Assembly: GCA_021613335.1 (NCBI GenBank)
Contig: JAJTWR010000162.1
Location: 1 to 64,000 of the forward strand
DNA: 64,000 nt
Direction of reading: 5' to 3'
Origin: Whitmania pigra
Lineage: Eukaryota > Annelida > Clitellata > Hirudinida > Haemopidae
A model generated the notes under the pieces. That model had not been told where the DNA came from. It did no database searches and saw only the letters and a list, made by a program, of their open reading frames with translations. A program made the translations under genes and the position numbers. Positions 8,761 to 16,950 of the stretch are shown here, in pieces. Each line of letters starts with the position of its first letter. The stretch's first letter is position 1.

Positions 8761-9053
8761 TTATTTTGAGGTAAAAATTCCTTGAATAAAAGCGCTTGCC
8801 AAAATATGATTGCCCAATTTTTGCCTTGTATCCTCTTGGTTTTGGAGAGGATATTTAGCTCTGTCATAAATATCAATCTTATAATAATCTTCAGGTAAAT
8901 CCAAAGCAAAAATTGTAAATTGATAAGTATGTGTTTCTCCTTCAGGCGGAGCTACTCCGAAATATATATTGTTGACAGCCGGAGGTTCCTCGCTAGGGTC
9001 TTTCTCTGCTATTGAAGTTATACCGGCAGGGATATTAAAAACCTTAGACTTAA
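8761..9053 (-). pseudogene. PEBP-domain C-terminal fragment, paralogue 2
   Basis: An open frame of about 97 codons ending at TAA 8763-8761 matches the second half of the PEBP domain of the neighbours: FNIPAGITSIAEKDPSEE, GETHTYQFTIFALDLPEDYY and NHILASAFIQGIFTSK. The lipoprotein signal, InlB repeat and first half of the PEBP domain are missing; similarity stops near 9053. It was left by deletion or by arrival of the recombinase gene at 9138. Confidence 0.75.
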
Positions 9054-9137
9054 AGCTACATTTATTTTATATAGGTTTATTTTATGCAATTTAAGTTCAA
9101 TTTAAATCAAAACTAAAAACAATTTAAACAATTTAAA

Positions 9138-9746
9138 ATGATTTACGGATACATCAGAGTAAGTACCGACAAACAAACGGTAGAAAACCAACGTTATGAG
9201 ATTAATCATTTTTGTGAAGGTCAACAAATAGTTGTCAACAAATGGATAGAAGAAACTATTTCAGGTTCAAAAAATGTAGATGGCCGAAAACTAGGCAAAC
9301 TCCTCAAAAAAATGAAGAAAGACGATATCCTGATTTGTTCGGAGCTTTCCCGTTTAGGGCGAAACCTATTAATGATTATGGGCGTTCTCAACGAATGTAT
9401 GAATAGAGATATTCAAGTTTGGACGATTAAAGATAATTATCGATTAGGTAGCGATATCAATTCCAAAGTGTTGGCCTTTGCTTTTGGTTTATCGGCAGAA
9501 ATTGAACGAAATCTTATTTCTCAACGCACTAAAGAAGCATTAGCCCGTAAACGTGCTGAAGGGGTTATTTTGGGCCGTCCTATAGGAAGAAAATCTTCTA
9601 AAACAAAACTCACCGGGCAAGAAAAAAAAATTCAAGAATTGCTATGGAAAAGAGTTTCCTACTCGGCTATCGGACGTGTTTTGGGGGTTCACCGGCTTAC
9701 GGTTGCATCATTTGTGCTAAATCAAGAATTAAAGAGAGCGAAATAA
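9138..9746 (+). CDS. Mpi-type serine invertase/recombinase
   Basis: A complete 202-residue small serine recombinase. The catalytic domain starts YGYIRVSTDKQ (nucleophile Ser at residue 9), followed by SELSRLGRNL and the long E helix AEIERNLISQRTKEALARKR; the C-terminal helix-turn-helix (SYSAIGRVLGVHRLTVASF) is present. It is close in layout to Mpi/master DNA invertases of Bacteroides, which flip promoters of surface genes at inverted repeats. Its own substrate is not obvious here: I saw no strong pair of inverted repeats next to it, though surface lipoprotein genes adjoin. It lies on the plus strand between minus-strand genes. Confidence 0.88.
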   Translation: MIYGYIRVSTDKQTVENQRYEINHFCEGQQIVVNKWIEETISGSKNVDGRKLGKLLKKMKKDDILICSELSRLGRNLLMIMGVLNECMNRDIQVWTIKDNYRLGSDINSKVLAFAFGLSAEIERNLISQRTKEALARKRAEGVILGRPIGRKSSKTKLTGQEKKIQELLWKRVSYSAIGRVLGVHRLTVASFVLNQELKRAK

Positions 9747-9893
9747 TTTTGTCGCAAAATATTACTATTTTTAATCAAAGTATAATATAACATACAACAC
9801 ATTAAAAAGCATTGATAATAAGGAAATTAAAACAAAAAAAGCCAAAAGAGGTTCGCTGTTTTTTACAATGCAAACAAGACAATAATATTACGG

Positions 9894-10217
9894 ATGCTGA
9901 AGATTTTGTTTGTTAAAAATCCAATCCGTTATATACCACAATCTATGATAGGGTTGACGGCGTATTTAGGAAATACAGCTTCTGATGTTTTTGTTAACGA
10001 TTTCATTTTGGAAGGCAAACTGTTCAAAAATATAACTGCTATTTTCAATTTTTTATACACCAATTTTGGCAGGCAGATGATTATAGATGGTACTGTTCGA
10101 ACAGAACGTTACAATTATACGCGATTGGCATTGCGAGAAGGTATCCTGAACATTATGGCGCATGGCGACTACAATTCGATAACGGGTTTAAAATACCGAA
10201 ATGGTCAAATTAAGTAA
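9894..10217 (+). pseudogene. Fragment of a Schlafen/AlbA_2-type ATP-binding regulator
   Basis: The 107-codon frame has the middle of a divergent AAA-4/AlbA_2 transcriptional regulator: an IPQSMIGLTAYLG strand block, FILEGKLFKNI, and RYNYTRLALREGILNIMAHG DYN, which corresponds to the LREAL.NA..HRDY motif of the HATPase_c_4-like domain. Family members have about 400-500 residues; both the N-terminal DNA-binding part and the C-terminal winged helix are absent, and His-Gly replaces the usual His-Arg. A relic. Confidence 0.65.
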
Positions 10218-10277
10218 TGACGATTACGCCATACATATGCAAAACCGCTGTTATGCGCTTGTACTTTTTCCAAATTA

Positions 10278-10604
10278 TTAATGAGAAACCACTTTTAGCC
10301 CAATAATAGAACCAATTAAAGTAGCAATGAAAAGCATTCGCAAAAAAGTCGCAGGTTCTTTAAACACAAAAATGCCTACCAAAACGGTTCCTACCGCTCC
10401 AATTCCTGTCCATACCGCATAAGCTGTTCCGATTGGTAGAGATTGGGTTGCTTTAATTAAAAGCCCCATACTGATGCCAAGCGCAACAAGAAAACCTGCA
10501 TACCATGCATACATTTCGTTTCCTGAGGTCTCTTTCGCTTTTCCTAAACAGAAGGCAAACGCTACTTCAAATAAGCCTGCAATAATTAAAACAATCCAAC
10601 TCAT
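10278..10604 (-). CDS. SMR-family exporter (SugE/Gdx type), copy 1
   Basis: A 108-residue four-helix membrane protein of the small multidrug resistance family. The membrane-embedded Glu is in LFEVAFAFCLGKA (residue 13), and the SLPIGTAYAVWTGIGAVGTV block is the family signature; this TAYAVWTGIGAVG form is that of SugE/Gdx guanidinium exporters. It would work as a dual-topology dimer in the inner membrane, exchanging cation for protons. It follows the Crp-type regulator on the same strand (74-bp gap). A copy with about ten substitutions lies at 12680-13006. Confidence 0.9.
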   Translation of the reverse strand: MSWIVLIIAGLFEVAFAFCLGKAKETSGNEMYAWYAGFLVALGISMGLLIKATQSLPIGTAYAVWTGIGAVGTVLVGIFVFKEPATFLRMLFIATLIGSIIGLKVVSH

Positions 10605-10678
10605 TCTTTTTAATTTTTTTGGCGCAAATTTCGAAAATAAAACCGGATTATCATTTAATAAATGATAAAAAATGAAAT

Positions 10679-11242
10679 TTATTTTATTCCTGCCCTTACT
10701 CTGCTTAAACTGACTTGGGTTATACCTAAATATGAGGCAATATACCCTAATTGTACGCGTTTAATTAAATCAGGGTTATCTTTTATCAGTTTTTTATAAC
10801 GTTCTGCGGCGGTTTTGAATTGTAAGGAAATAAATCGTTCTTCTGTTTTTACAAGTTCTTGTTCTGCAAACTTTCGCCCCCAATTTGCAATGTGTATATC
10901 TTGGTTAAAAAGCGTTTGCAGGCTTTTAGTTTTCAGTTCATATAGTTCGCTATCTTCCAACAGTTCGACATTTTCATATCCTTTTCGGTTTTCAATATAA
11001 CTTTTCATTGAAATAACCGTATCGCCCTCTTTGCCAAACCAAAAAGTTATTTCGTTATTGTCTGTTTTAGAATAAGCCCGAACGATTCCCTGTTTGATAA
11101 AATAAATACTTGTTTCAATTTTGTTAGCTCTCAACAAAATATGCCCTTTGGGATGGCTAACTTCTGCAACGCATTTTTTAAGCGTTAGTTTTGATGCTTC
11201 TGAAAGCAGGTGTATCTTGTCAAGAATCTGGTCAATTTTCAT
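10679..11242 (-). CDS. Crp/Fnr-family transcriptional regulator
   Basis: A 187-residue regulator with an N-terminal cyclic-nucleotide-binding-like beta-roll (residues about 20-120, HILLRANKIETSIYFIKQG) and a shortened C-terminal helix-turn-helix (QLGYIASYLGITQVSLSRVR), as in many Bacteroidota Crp-like proteins. The Arg and Glu of the cAMP pocket are not evident, so the ligand is unknown. It sits directly upstream of the SMR exporter gene on the same strand, so autoregulation and control of the exporter are likely. The same order, decayed, appears at 12.7-13.2 kb. Confidence 0.85.
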   Translation of the reverse strand: MKIDQILDKIHLLSEASKLTLKKCVAEVSHPKGHILLRANKIETSIYFIKQGIVRAYSKTDNNEITFWFGKEGDTVISMKSYIENRKGYENVELLEDSELYELKTKSLQTLFNQDIHIANWGRKFAEQELVKTEERFISLQFKTAAERYKKLIKDNPDLIKRVQLGYIASYLGITQVSLSRVRAGIK

Positions 11243-11395
11243 TTAATTCGCTGTATTTTTGGCATATAATGCTTGGCAGGCGGCAAAGTCCTTACCTGAA
11301 CCGGCACGAACGCAAAAACGAGACACAAAGCTACAAAAACGCGCTAAACTCTGTTCAAATACAAAAGCGTATTTAGTTGTCTTTTTGTTGCCGTT

Positions 11396-12131
11396 TTATT
11401 TTCTAAATGTTATACAATAAAATTTTCCATCCCGCATAATTTCTGTTGTTCGGTTGGTGTCGGGTAATAAATTTTCAATTTCAGTCAAGTCAACAACTGC
11501 ATCTTTAAAATATTTCTTCGAGAAGTTACTTTTTTTGTACTGTTTTTGTATCAAGTCATTAGTTTCGTCTGCAATTAAAAGTTTTGCTCCATTTTTGGCA
11601 ACCCTTAGCATTTCTTCCACAGCTTTCTTTTTGTCGTTAAAAAAGTTTATACCGCCAACGTGAAAAACTATGTCAAAAGAATTGTTTTTAAACGGCAAAT
11701 CTTCGGCGCAACAATTTACTAAAGTTAAATTCAAATTATTGCCATATTTTTTCCTGCATTTTTTCAGCATTCCTATTGAAATATCAACTCTAAAAATATT
11801 TAAACTGTTTGTATCAATGATTTTTGGAATAAACTCCAGGTTTTTATACCTATACCTATTGAAACATATAAAACCGATAAATTATTTTCCATTCTAATTT
11901 ATTCATAATATCTTGTCTAATTTGATTGACCTGATTACCATATTTTAGTTTTCCGACAAGAGTTTCAACCAGGTCATAACCATAAGACATCCAATTGTAC
12001 ATTTGCATATACTTTTGATCGTCTCCGCTAAGATATTTTTTATTTAAGAGTTCAGGAATTTCGGTTTGAATTTTACCTAAATTTTGAAATTCGCTTTTGA
12101 ATAAATTTATTGTATTCTTCATACTTTTCAT
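11396..12131 (-). pseudogene. Class I SAM-dependent methyltransferase, frameshifted
   Basis: Two overlapping frames encode the halves of one Methyltransf_11-type enzyme. The first (from ATG 12131) has the N-terminal helices (MYNWMSYGYDLVETLVGKLK). The second holds GMLKKCRKKYGNN, the motif II/III region FDIVFHVGGINFFND and the C-terminal strands. The SAM-binding glycine motif lies in the 11830-11880 stretch, where at least two single-base shifts break the reading frame. Total length 736 bp, not a multiple of three. The substrate is unknown. Confidence 0.75.
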
Positions 12132-12320
12132 TACCGCTTTAAAATGCAGTTTTTTTGAGTTCTTCCTTTTTATCCGCTATATTTAAAAAAACAAAGATAA
12201 TTTGTTTTTAGATCGCTTTTTTTAATTTTATCAGCAGCGCTTGTTATTTTATACAACATTGAATTACGGAAAAAGTTATGCTTCAGTGAAAAATAAGCCG
12301 CGTTTATTTTAGGCAACAAA

Positions 12321-12545
12321 TTGTCATTTTCCAATAGCAACAGTTGGGTAACCCTAAATGAAATTGGGCAAAAAGTAAAAGCCAAAATTGAAGCTGTTGA
12401 CCTACCATTGAAGAATTGGAACATTCGTATCAATTATGGTATAAAAACAAGCTTTAATGAAGCCTTTATTATAGAAGGAATTAAACGTAAAAAATTGATT
12501 GAATAAGACCCTAAAAGCGAAGAAGTTATTCGCCGTTTAAACATT
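12321..12545 (+). pseudogene. Fragment of an Eco57I/TaqI-type restriction-modification methylase
   Basis: The frame encodes NSWVTLNEIGQKVKAKIEAV, PLKNWNIRINYGIKTSFNEA and FIIEGIKRKKLIE, then an in-frame TAA followed by DPKSEEVIRRL in the same frame. This is the well-known linker between methylase and target-recognition parts in combined type II enzymes (usually INYGIKTGYNEAFII ... DPKS.EII.P.LRG). The family has 900-1200 residues; only about 75 remain here, with a nonsense codon. An IS-scarred relic. Confidence 0.65.
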
Positions 12546-12679
12546 ACAGTTAAAAATGTTGGGAGAATTTGTTTATGTTTTTTATTACAATAATTAAGCC
12601 CGTCGCTAAACCAAAAGTTTGCGCATTAAGCCTTGTTTGACCTAAAACGGCCGTTAATGTGCCAACGCTTTCCCTAATT

Positions 12680-13006
12680 TTAGTGAGAAACGATTTTTAG
12701 CCCAACAATAGAGCCGATTAAAGTGGTAATGAAAAGTATTCGCAAAAAAGTGGCAGGTTCTTTAAATACAAAAATGCCTACCAAAACGGTTCCTACCGCT
12801 CCAATTCCTGTCCATACCGCATAAGCTGTTCCGATTGGTAAAGATTGGGTTGCTTTAATTAAAAGCCCCATACTGATACCAAGAGCAACAAGAAAACCTG
12901 TATACCATAAATACATTTCGTTTCCAGAAGTTTCTTTCGCTTTTCCTAAACAGAAGGCAAACGCTACTTCAAATAAGCTTGCAATAATTAAAACAATCCA
13001 ATTCAT
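12680..13006 (-). CDS. SMR-family exporter (SugE/Gdx type), copy 2
   Basis: 108 residues, starting at the ATG at 13006 by alignment with copy 1; the frame is open further upstream but only into a relic. It differs from the product of 10278-10604 at about ten positions and keeps the membrane Glu and the TAYAVWTGIGAVG signature. Upstream it has only the decayed tail of the Crp-type gene, so it may be differently controlled or silent. A segmental duplication of the regulator-exporter pair is the simplest origin. Confidence 0.88.
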   Translation of the reverse strand: MNWIVLIIASLFEVAFAFCLGKAKETSGNEMYLWYTGFLVALGISMGLLIKATQSLPIGTAYAVWTGIGAVGTVLVGIFVFKEPATFLRILFITTLIGSIVGLKIVSH

Positions 13007-13057
13007 TTCTTTTATTTTTAACCAAAGTTCGGAAATGAAATTAGGGTAAAACTTAAC

Positions 13058-13200
13058 AAATGATAAAAAATGAAACTCTGTTTTATTTCTGTCTTTACTT
13101 AACCTAATTGAGGTTATAACCAATAATTGAGGCATTTTGTTTTAATTGCTTCGGTTGAACAAATCAGGATTGTCTTTTATAAATTTTGTTAGAATTTTAT
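13058..13200 (-). pseudogene. Relic of the Crp-type regulator C-terminus (duplicate)
   Basis: Minus-strand sequence upstream of SMR copy 2 matches the 3' end of the regulator at 10679: KDNPDLFNRS corresponds to KDNPDLIKRV, and LSKDRNK to the C-terminal end. Frame breaks and loss of the helix-turn-helix residues show it is dead. The similarity begins in the middle of the gene, marking the edge of the duplicated segment near 13200. Confidence 0.6.
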
Positions 13201-13229
13201 AAAAGAGACTGCTAAAATAGGCGTAGAAA

Positions 13230-13562
13230 TCATTGGTTTGATTTCAAATTTAGGTCAGCGGTAATGGCTGTTGAAGCTAAAAAAGGACCGGTATTTGCCT
13301 CGCTGTCGGCATACCATCCGCCAAAAGTGAAACCGGTTTTGGTTGGGTTGGCAGGTAAAGTAACACTATCTCCTTGTTTTACTTTTATGGGGTTTGGCGT
13401 TGTGCCGTCTTTGCTGTCAAAAGTAATTCTGTAAGCTGGCCTATTAATTTCAAGCATTTCCTTCTTCATACACGAAGAAAAGAATAAAGTCATGGTAGCA
13501 ATGATTCCTGCCAACGCTTTTTTGATTGAAAGTTGAGTGAAATTTTGGATTTGTTTTACCAT
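13230..13562 (-). pseudogene. InlB-repeat lipoprotein, truncated PEBP-family paralogue 3
   Basis: The frame has the lipobox (FFSSC, Cys 31) and a complete InlB-type repeat (YRITFDSKDG ... GFTFGGWYADSEA) matching its neighbours, but after TADLNL the family sequence stops and the frame ends eight codons later. The PEBP domain is missing, replaced at about 13240 by the end of the duplicated SMR/Crp segment. The 110-residue product could still be made, as the promoter is intact, but it is a truncated family member. Confidence 0.75.
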
Positions 13563-13643
13563 CTTGATAAAATTTTAAGTATACAATCGGAAGAAAAAAG
13601 GTTTAAACAGGCTTAATTTTTTGACTGAAATTTTAGCAACAAG

Positions 13644-13674
13644 CAAAGGTAATGATAATTTGCGTTTAACGCAA
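13644..13674 (-). promoter_or_regulatory. Bacteroidota-type promoter of PEBP paralogue 3
   Basis: Minus strand: TTG (13674-13672), 20-nt spacer, TACCTTTG (13651-13644), 82 bp upstream of the start at 13562. The spacing to the start codon is the same as for paralogue 1. Confidence 0.7.
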
Positions 13675-13724
13675 CGCATTTGTTACAATAATATTCTAAG
13701 GAATGCTAGCGGTAAACCAAGGCG

Positions 13725-14573
13725 TTATTTTCCGGTAAAAGTTCCTGTGATAACTGCGCTTGCTAAAATATGCCCGTTTAACCTGTTTTCTGTTTCTTCT
13801 TTGGTAGTGGGAGGATATTTAGAGCGATCTTTAAGATTAAAATAATCTTGGGGTAAATCTAAAGCATAAATTGTAATTTGATAGATATGCGTTTTTCCTT
13901 TACACGCCCATGGCCCCTTATAACAATTATAACAGTTGGAATTTATTTGTATTGACGGGTCGTTTTCTGTTAATGAAGTTTTGTCTGCTGGAATATTGTA
14001 AACAGCCCAATTCGAATGGTTAAATAATTCATCATTATCGTTATCTTTTTGCATCATAACAAAAAAAGAGGTTGTGCCCGCGGGGGCGTTTGCCCAGCTA
14101 AGTTGAGGGGAAACATTTAAATGATCGTTTTGACTATCGTTTGAATAAACTGAAAAAAGCGTGCTTTTTGTGCATCTTTCCGGAATTTCGCCTCCATCGG
14201 TAAAACTTGTGCTGCTTAATGAAAAACCGGCAGAAGCTACCGCATTCCATTTAGCATACAGGGTAAGATCAGCGGTAATGGTTGTTGAGGCCGAAAAAGG
14301 AGTAGTATTTGCCTCTTTATCAGTATGCCATCCGCCAAAAATAAAGCCGGTTTTGGTTGGGCTGGCAGGTAAAGTAAGGGTATCTCCCTGTTTTACCTTG
14401 ATATGACCTATCGCAGACCCGCCTCTGCAGTCGAAAGTGACATTGTAAGTTGGCCAAGTAGCCTCCGGCATTTCTTCTTTTTTACATGAAGAAAAGAATA
14501 AAGCCACCGTAGCAACCATGCATGCCAACAATCCTGTTGAAAGTTGAGTAAAATTTTGATTTTGTTTTGTCAT
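13725..14573 (-). CDS. InlB-repeat + PEBP-like lipoprotein, paralogue 4
   Basis: A complete 282-residue family member: lipobox FFSSC (Cys 30), InlB-type repeat (VTFDCRGGSAIG ... GFIFGGWHTDKEA ... LYAKWN), then the PEBP domain (GFSLSSTSFTDGGEIPERC, VSPQLSWANAPAGTTSFF, WAVYNIPADKTS, GKTHIYQITIYALDLPQDYF, GHILASAVITGTF). Like paralogue 1 it has extra Cys pairs in the loop that replaces the YbhB pocket strand (CYNCYKGPWACKG), perhaps a disulphide. Lipoprotein on the cell surface or periplasmic face; ligand unknown. Confidence 0.87.
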   Translation of the reverse strand: MTKQNQNFTQLSTGLLACMVATVALFFSSCKKEEMPEATWPTYNVTFDCRGGSAIGHIKVKQGDTLTLPASPTKTGFIFGGWHTDKEANTTPFSASTTITADLTLYAKWNAVASAGFSLSSTSFTDGGEIPERCTKSTLFSVYSNDSQNDHLNVSPQLSWANAPAGTTSFFVMMQKDNDNDELFNHSNWAVYNIPADKTSLTENDPSIQINSNCYNCYKGPWACKGKTHIYQITIYALDLPQDYFNLKDRSKYPPTTKEETENRLNGHILASAVITGTFTGK

Positions 14574-14651
14574 ATTGGTGATTTTAAATATATAATTCGG
14601 ATGAAAAAAGGTATAAACGCGCTAAATTTTCTTTACCTGAAAACCCATCGG

Positions 14652-14680
14652 CAAAACTAATGATTATTTTATAAACGCAA
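14652..14680 (-). promoter_or_regulatory. Bacteroidota-type promoter of PEBP paralogue 4
   Basis: Minus strand: TTG (14680-14678), 18-nt spacer, TAGTTTTG (14659-14652), 79 bp upstream of the start at 14573. Confidence 0.65.
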
Positions 14681-15135
14681 CATTTTTGTTACTGATATGT
14701 TTTTTAAAGATTTGTGTTGGTATGGTTTAAAATATAGCTTAAGCTACAAAAGCATTGCCTTCTAATTATAAAATTTAGTTTTATTGGTATTTTGGGTTTT
14801 TTAGCGGGATAAGTTTTTGCCAAAATGATATTGGTAAATTTTTCTTATTTAAATTTGAGGTCTGTAGTTTGATTTTTGGTTCAAAAAAGACGAGCTCTTG
14901 ATTTCAGTTTTTTTAAAATAACGACGAGCAGAATGGCATTTTGCATGCTATAAAATATGGCTTACATATGAAGAGGTTTAGGATCTGGATGTTAAAAAAC
15001 GCCGCAAAGCCGTATACGCTTACTTTTGTCGTCTTATCTCAAAAATCCCGTTAAATATGTAAAAAGGTTTTAAAATTTGTAATGGCCGCGTATTTCTGAT
15101 ATACCGGGTTAAATATCAAAAACAGCCTAAAAGAA
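14681..15135. other. Noncoding spacer between PEBP paralogues 4 and 5
   Basis: No gene supported. The right third (from about 15040) is the duplicated 3' flank also seen at 8570-8700. The left part is AT-rich and matches nothing I recognise. Confidence 0.5.
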
Positions 15136-15163
15136 AAGAGGTTGCCTTTTTAAGCAACCTCTT
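15136..15163 (-). terminator. Intrinsic terminator of PEBP paralogue 5
   Basis: A perfect 10-bp stem (AAGAGGTTGC with GCAACCTCTT) around an 8-nt loop, followed on the minus strand by TTTTCTTTT. It lies 49 bp past the stop of the gene at 15213-16082. Confidence 0.8.
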
Positions 15164-15212
15164 AAAAATTATTTTGTAGGTCGGGGCGGCAATTAAGGCC
15201 CAAACCAACGCG

Positions 15213-16082
15213 TTATTTTCCGGTAAAAGTTCCTTTAATAGAGGCGCTTGCCAAAATATGGCCGTCTAATAGTTCTTCTGCTTCCGTTTTAGTTTTTGGG
15301 GGATGTTTAAACACGTTACTATCCTTAAAATTAAAATAATTTTCAGGTAAATTTAAAGCATAAATTGTAATTTGATAAACAAATTTTTTCCCTCCTAACG
15401 CTATGGGGCCTATATAATAGCAAGAATTTCTTCGTATTGCCTGTTCGTTTTCTGCCAATGAAGTTTTACTTGCGGGGATATTATAAACATACCAATTCGG
15501 CTGATTAAATAATTCATAATTATGGTATTTATTGTCATTTTTATTATCACTGTCGTTTTTATTATCACTGTCGTCCATTTGCATAATAATTAAAAAAGAA
15601 GTTGTTGCTGAAGGAGCATTTGCCCAGCTAAGCTGAGGAGAAACATTTAAACGATCGGCTTGTCCTCTGTTCTGATAAGCATATTTTGGCGGAATTTCGC
15701 CGCCGTCGGTAAAACTTGTGCTGCTTAGTGAAAAACCGACAGGCGCCAAGGCATTCCACTTGGCATATAAAGTAAAGTCGGCGGTGATGGTTGTTGTGGC
15801 CGAAAATGGAGTGGCGTTTGCCTCTTTATCGGTATACCATCCGCCAAAAGTAAAGCCGATTTTAGTTGGTTCGACAGATAAAGTAAGGATGTCTCCCGCT
15901 TTTACCGTTAAACCGCTTACCGCAGAACCGCCTCTGCTGTCGAAAGTAACTCTGTAAGTTGGTAAGACATCCTCCGGCATTTCTTTCTTTTTACACGAAG
16001 ACAAAAATAGAGCCATAGCGGCAACTATACATACCAACAACCCTGTTGAAAGTCGAATGAAAATTTTCGCTTGTTTTTCCAT
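15213..16082 (-). CDS. InlB-repeat + PEBP-like lipoprotein, paralogue 5
   Basis: A complete 289-residue member: lipobox FLSSC (Cys 30), InlB-type repeat (VTFDSRGGSAVSGL ... GFTFGGWYTDKEA), PEBP domain (GFSLSSTSFTDGGEIPPKY, VSPQLSWANAPSATTSFL, WYVYNIPASKTS, TIYALNLPENYF, GHILASASIKGTF). It carries a short internal tandem repeat, DSDNKNDSDNKND near residue 172, encoded by duplicated 18-bp units, that the other copies lack. Its Cys loop is reduced to a single Cys (NSCYYIGP). Own promoter and terminator. Confidence 0.87.
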   Translation of the reverse strand: MEKQAKIFIRLSTGLLVCIVAAMALFLSSCKKKEMPEDVLPTYRVTFDSRGGSAVSGLTVKAGDILTLSVEPTKIGFTFGGWYTDKEANATPFSATTTITADFTLYAKWNALAPVGFSLSSTSFTDGGEIPPKYAYQNRGQADRLNVSPQLSWANAPSATTSFLIIMQMDDSDNKNDSDNKNDNKYHNYELFNQPNWYVYNIPASKTSLAENEQAIRRNSCYYIGPIALGGKKFVYQITIYALNLPENYFNFKDSNVFKHPPKTKTEAEELLDGHILASASIKGTFTGK

Positions 16083-16162
16083 GTTGTGAGTTTAAGTATT
16101 TATTGATTTTAAAATTAAAAAAGTTTAACAGGCTTAATTTTTTTGCCTGAAAAATTAGGCGG

Positions 16163-16170
16163 CAAAACTA
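16163..16170 (-). promoter_or_regulatory. Promoter -7 element of PEBP paralogue 5
   Basis: TAGTTTTG on the minus strand, 81 bp upstream of the start at 16082, in the same place and sequence context (..ATCATTAGTTTTGCCG) as for paralogue 4. A TTG at -33 is not present at the right spacing. Confidence 0.5.
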
Positions 16171-16259
16171 ATGATAACTTTTATTTAAATTTTATTTTTA
16201 TTTATTTTTATTAAAAATTATAAATTACTTTGTTACAGGCTTATATTGGTAATTATTCT

Positions 16260-16730
16260 GTTTTTTATAGGGCATAAAATGAAATTTCCTAATTTGGAAA
16301 ATTGAAAAAATTGAAAAAAGGGCCTTTACGATACAATGAAGACGGTTTTTTAGGCATAATTTAAAAAACCTATTAAAAAATGAAATTTCAAAAATTTCCA
16401 TTTACTACCGTTTGACTACCATTTTGGAGGGTAGTTTTTATAAAAAGTAAGGCAAAACTTCCATTTTAGACCCCAAAAATACCATTGGCGTGGGGGGGTA
16501 AAAACGCGGTTTTTTTTTGCCTAAGATTTTTCTATTTACCCTAATTTTAGTTGTTTTAAACCTGGATCTCCCTGTTTGTATACAAAAACCCCCAAGAAAG
16601 GCATTTAAACGCTTAAACCTTGTTTAAACGCCTGCCGTTTTTGCTGGGGTAAAACAGGCAAATTTTAAGGCGGTTTAAAGGTAAAAAACGCCCTTTAAAA
16701 AGTTGGTGCTACATTTTGTGGTTTTTTGAT
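16260..16730 (+). repeat. ~470-bp dispersed noncoding repeat, copy 1
   Basis: This stretch is repeated, same orientation, at 46240-46728; by eye about four fifths of positions agree, with long identical blocks (tagggcataaaatgaaattt, ccaaaaataccattgg, gtatacaaaaaccccca). It contains an inverted repeat near its left end (aatttcc/ggaaaatt) and many homopolymer runs. Stops interrupt all frames here, including the frame that is open in copy 2, so it is not protein-coding. It lies between a PEBP gene and an ISAs1 element. Confidence 0.8.
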
Positions 16731-16916
16731 TACGGTTATTTTCATAGAAAACGCAAAAAAAAAGGGTATATGCACATATTTGCCAATGTGCTTTTGCGTG
16801 ATTTGAGAAAAAAGCGTAGTTATTTGATTTTTAAATTCAATCGTATCTTCATTAAGGCTTTCTAGCGACTGAAGAGCCATATATATTTGTTTTTCTATTT
16901 CGACGGCCTTCGGCAT
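16695..16916 (-). CDS. Doubtful small ORF
   Basis: A 73-codon frame whose first 50 residues (MPKAVEIEKQIYMALQSLES ...) look like a plausible helical protein start, while the last 25 run into the 470-bp noncoding repeat and are low-complexity. It may be the 5' piece of a gene cut by the repeat. No family recognised. Confidence 0.25.
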   Translation of the reverse strand: MPKAVEIEKQIYMALQSLESLNEDTIEFKNQITTLFSQITQKHIGKYVHIPFFFAFSMKITVIKKPQNVAPTF

Positions 16917-16950
16917 AATTTTGATTAATTTTATTTTTAAAATTAATTTC

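Noticed and set aside
9060..9893. Inverted repeats for DNA inversion around the Mpi-type recombinase
   Set aside because: I found no convincing pair of matching inverted sites near the gene; a genome-wide search would be needed.
12170..12433. 87-codon minus-strand frame
   Set aside because: It overlaps the recognisable restriction-methylase fragment on the plus strand and looks like no protein family.
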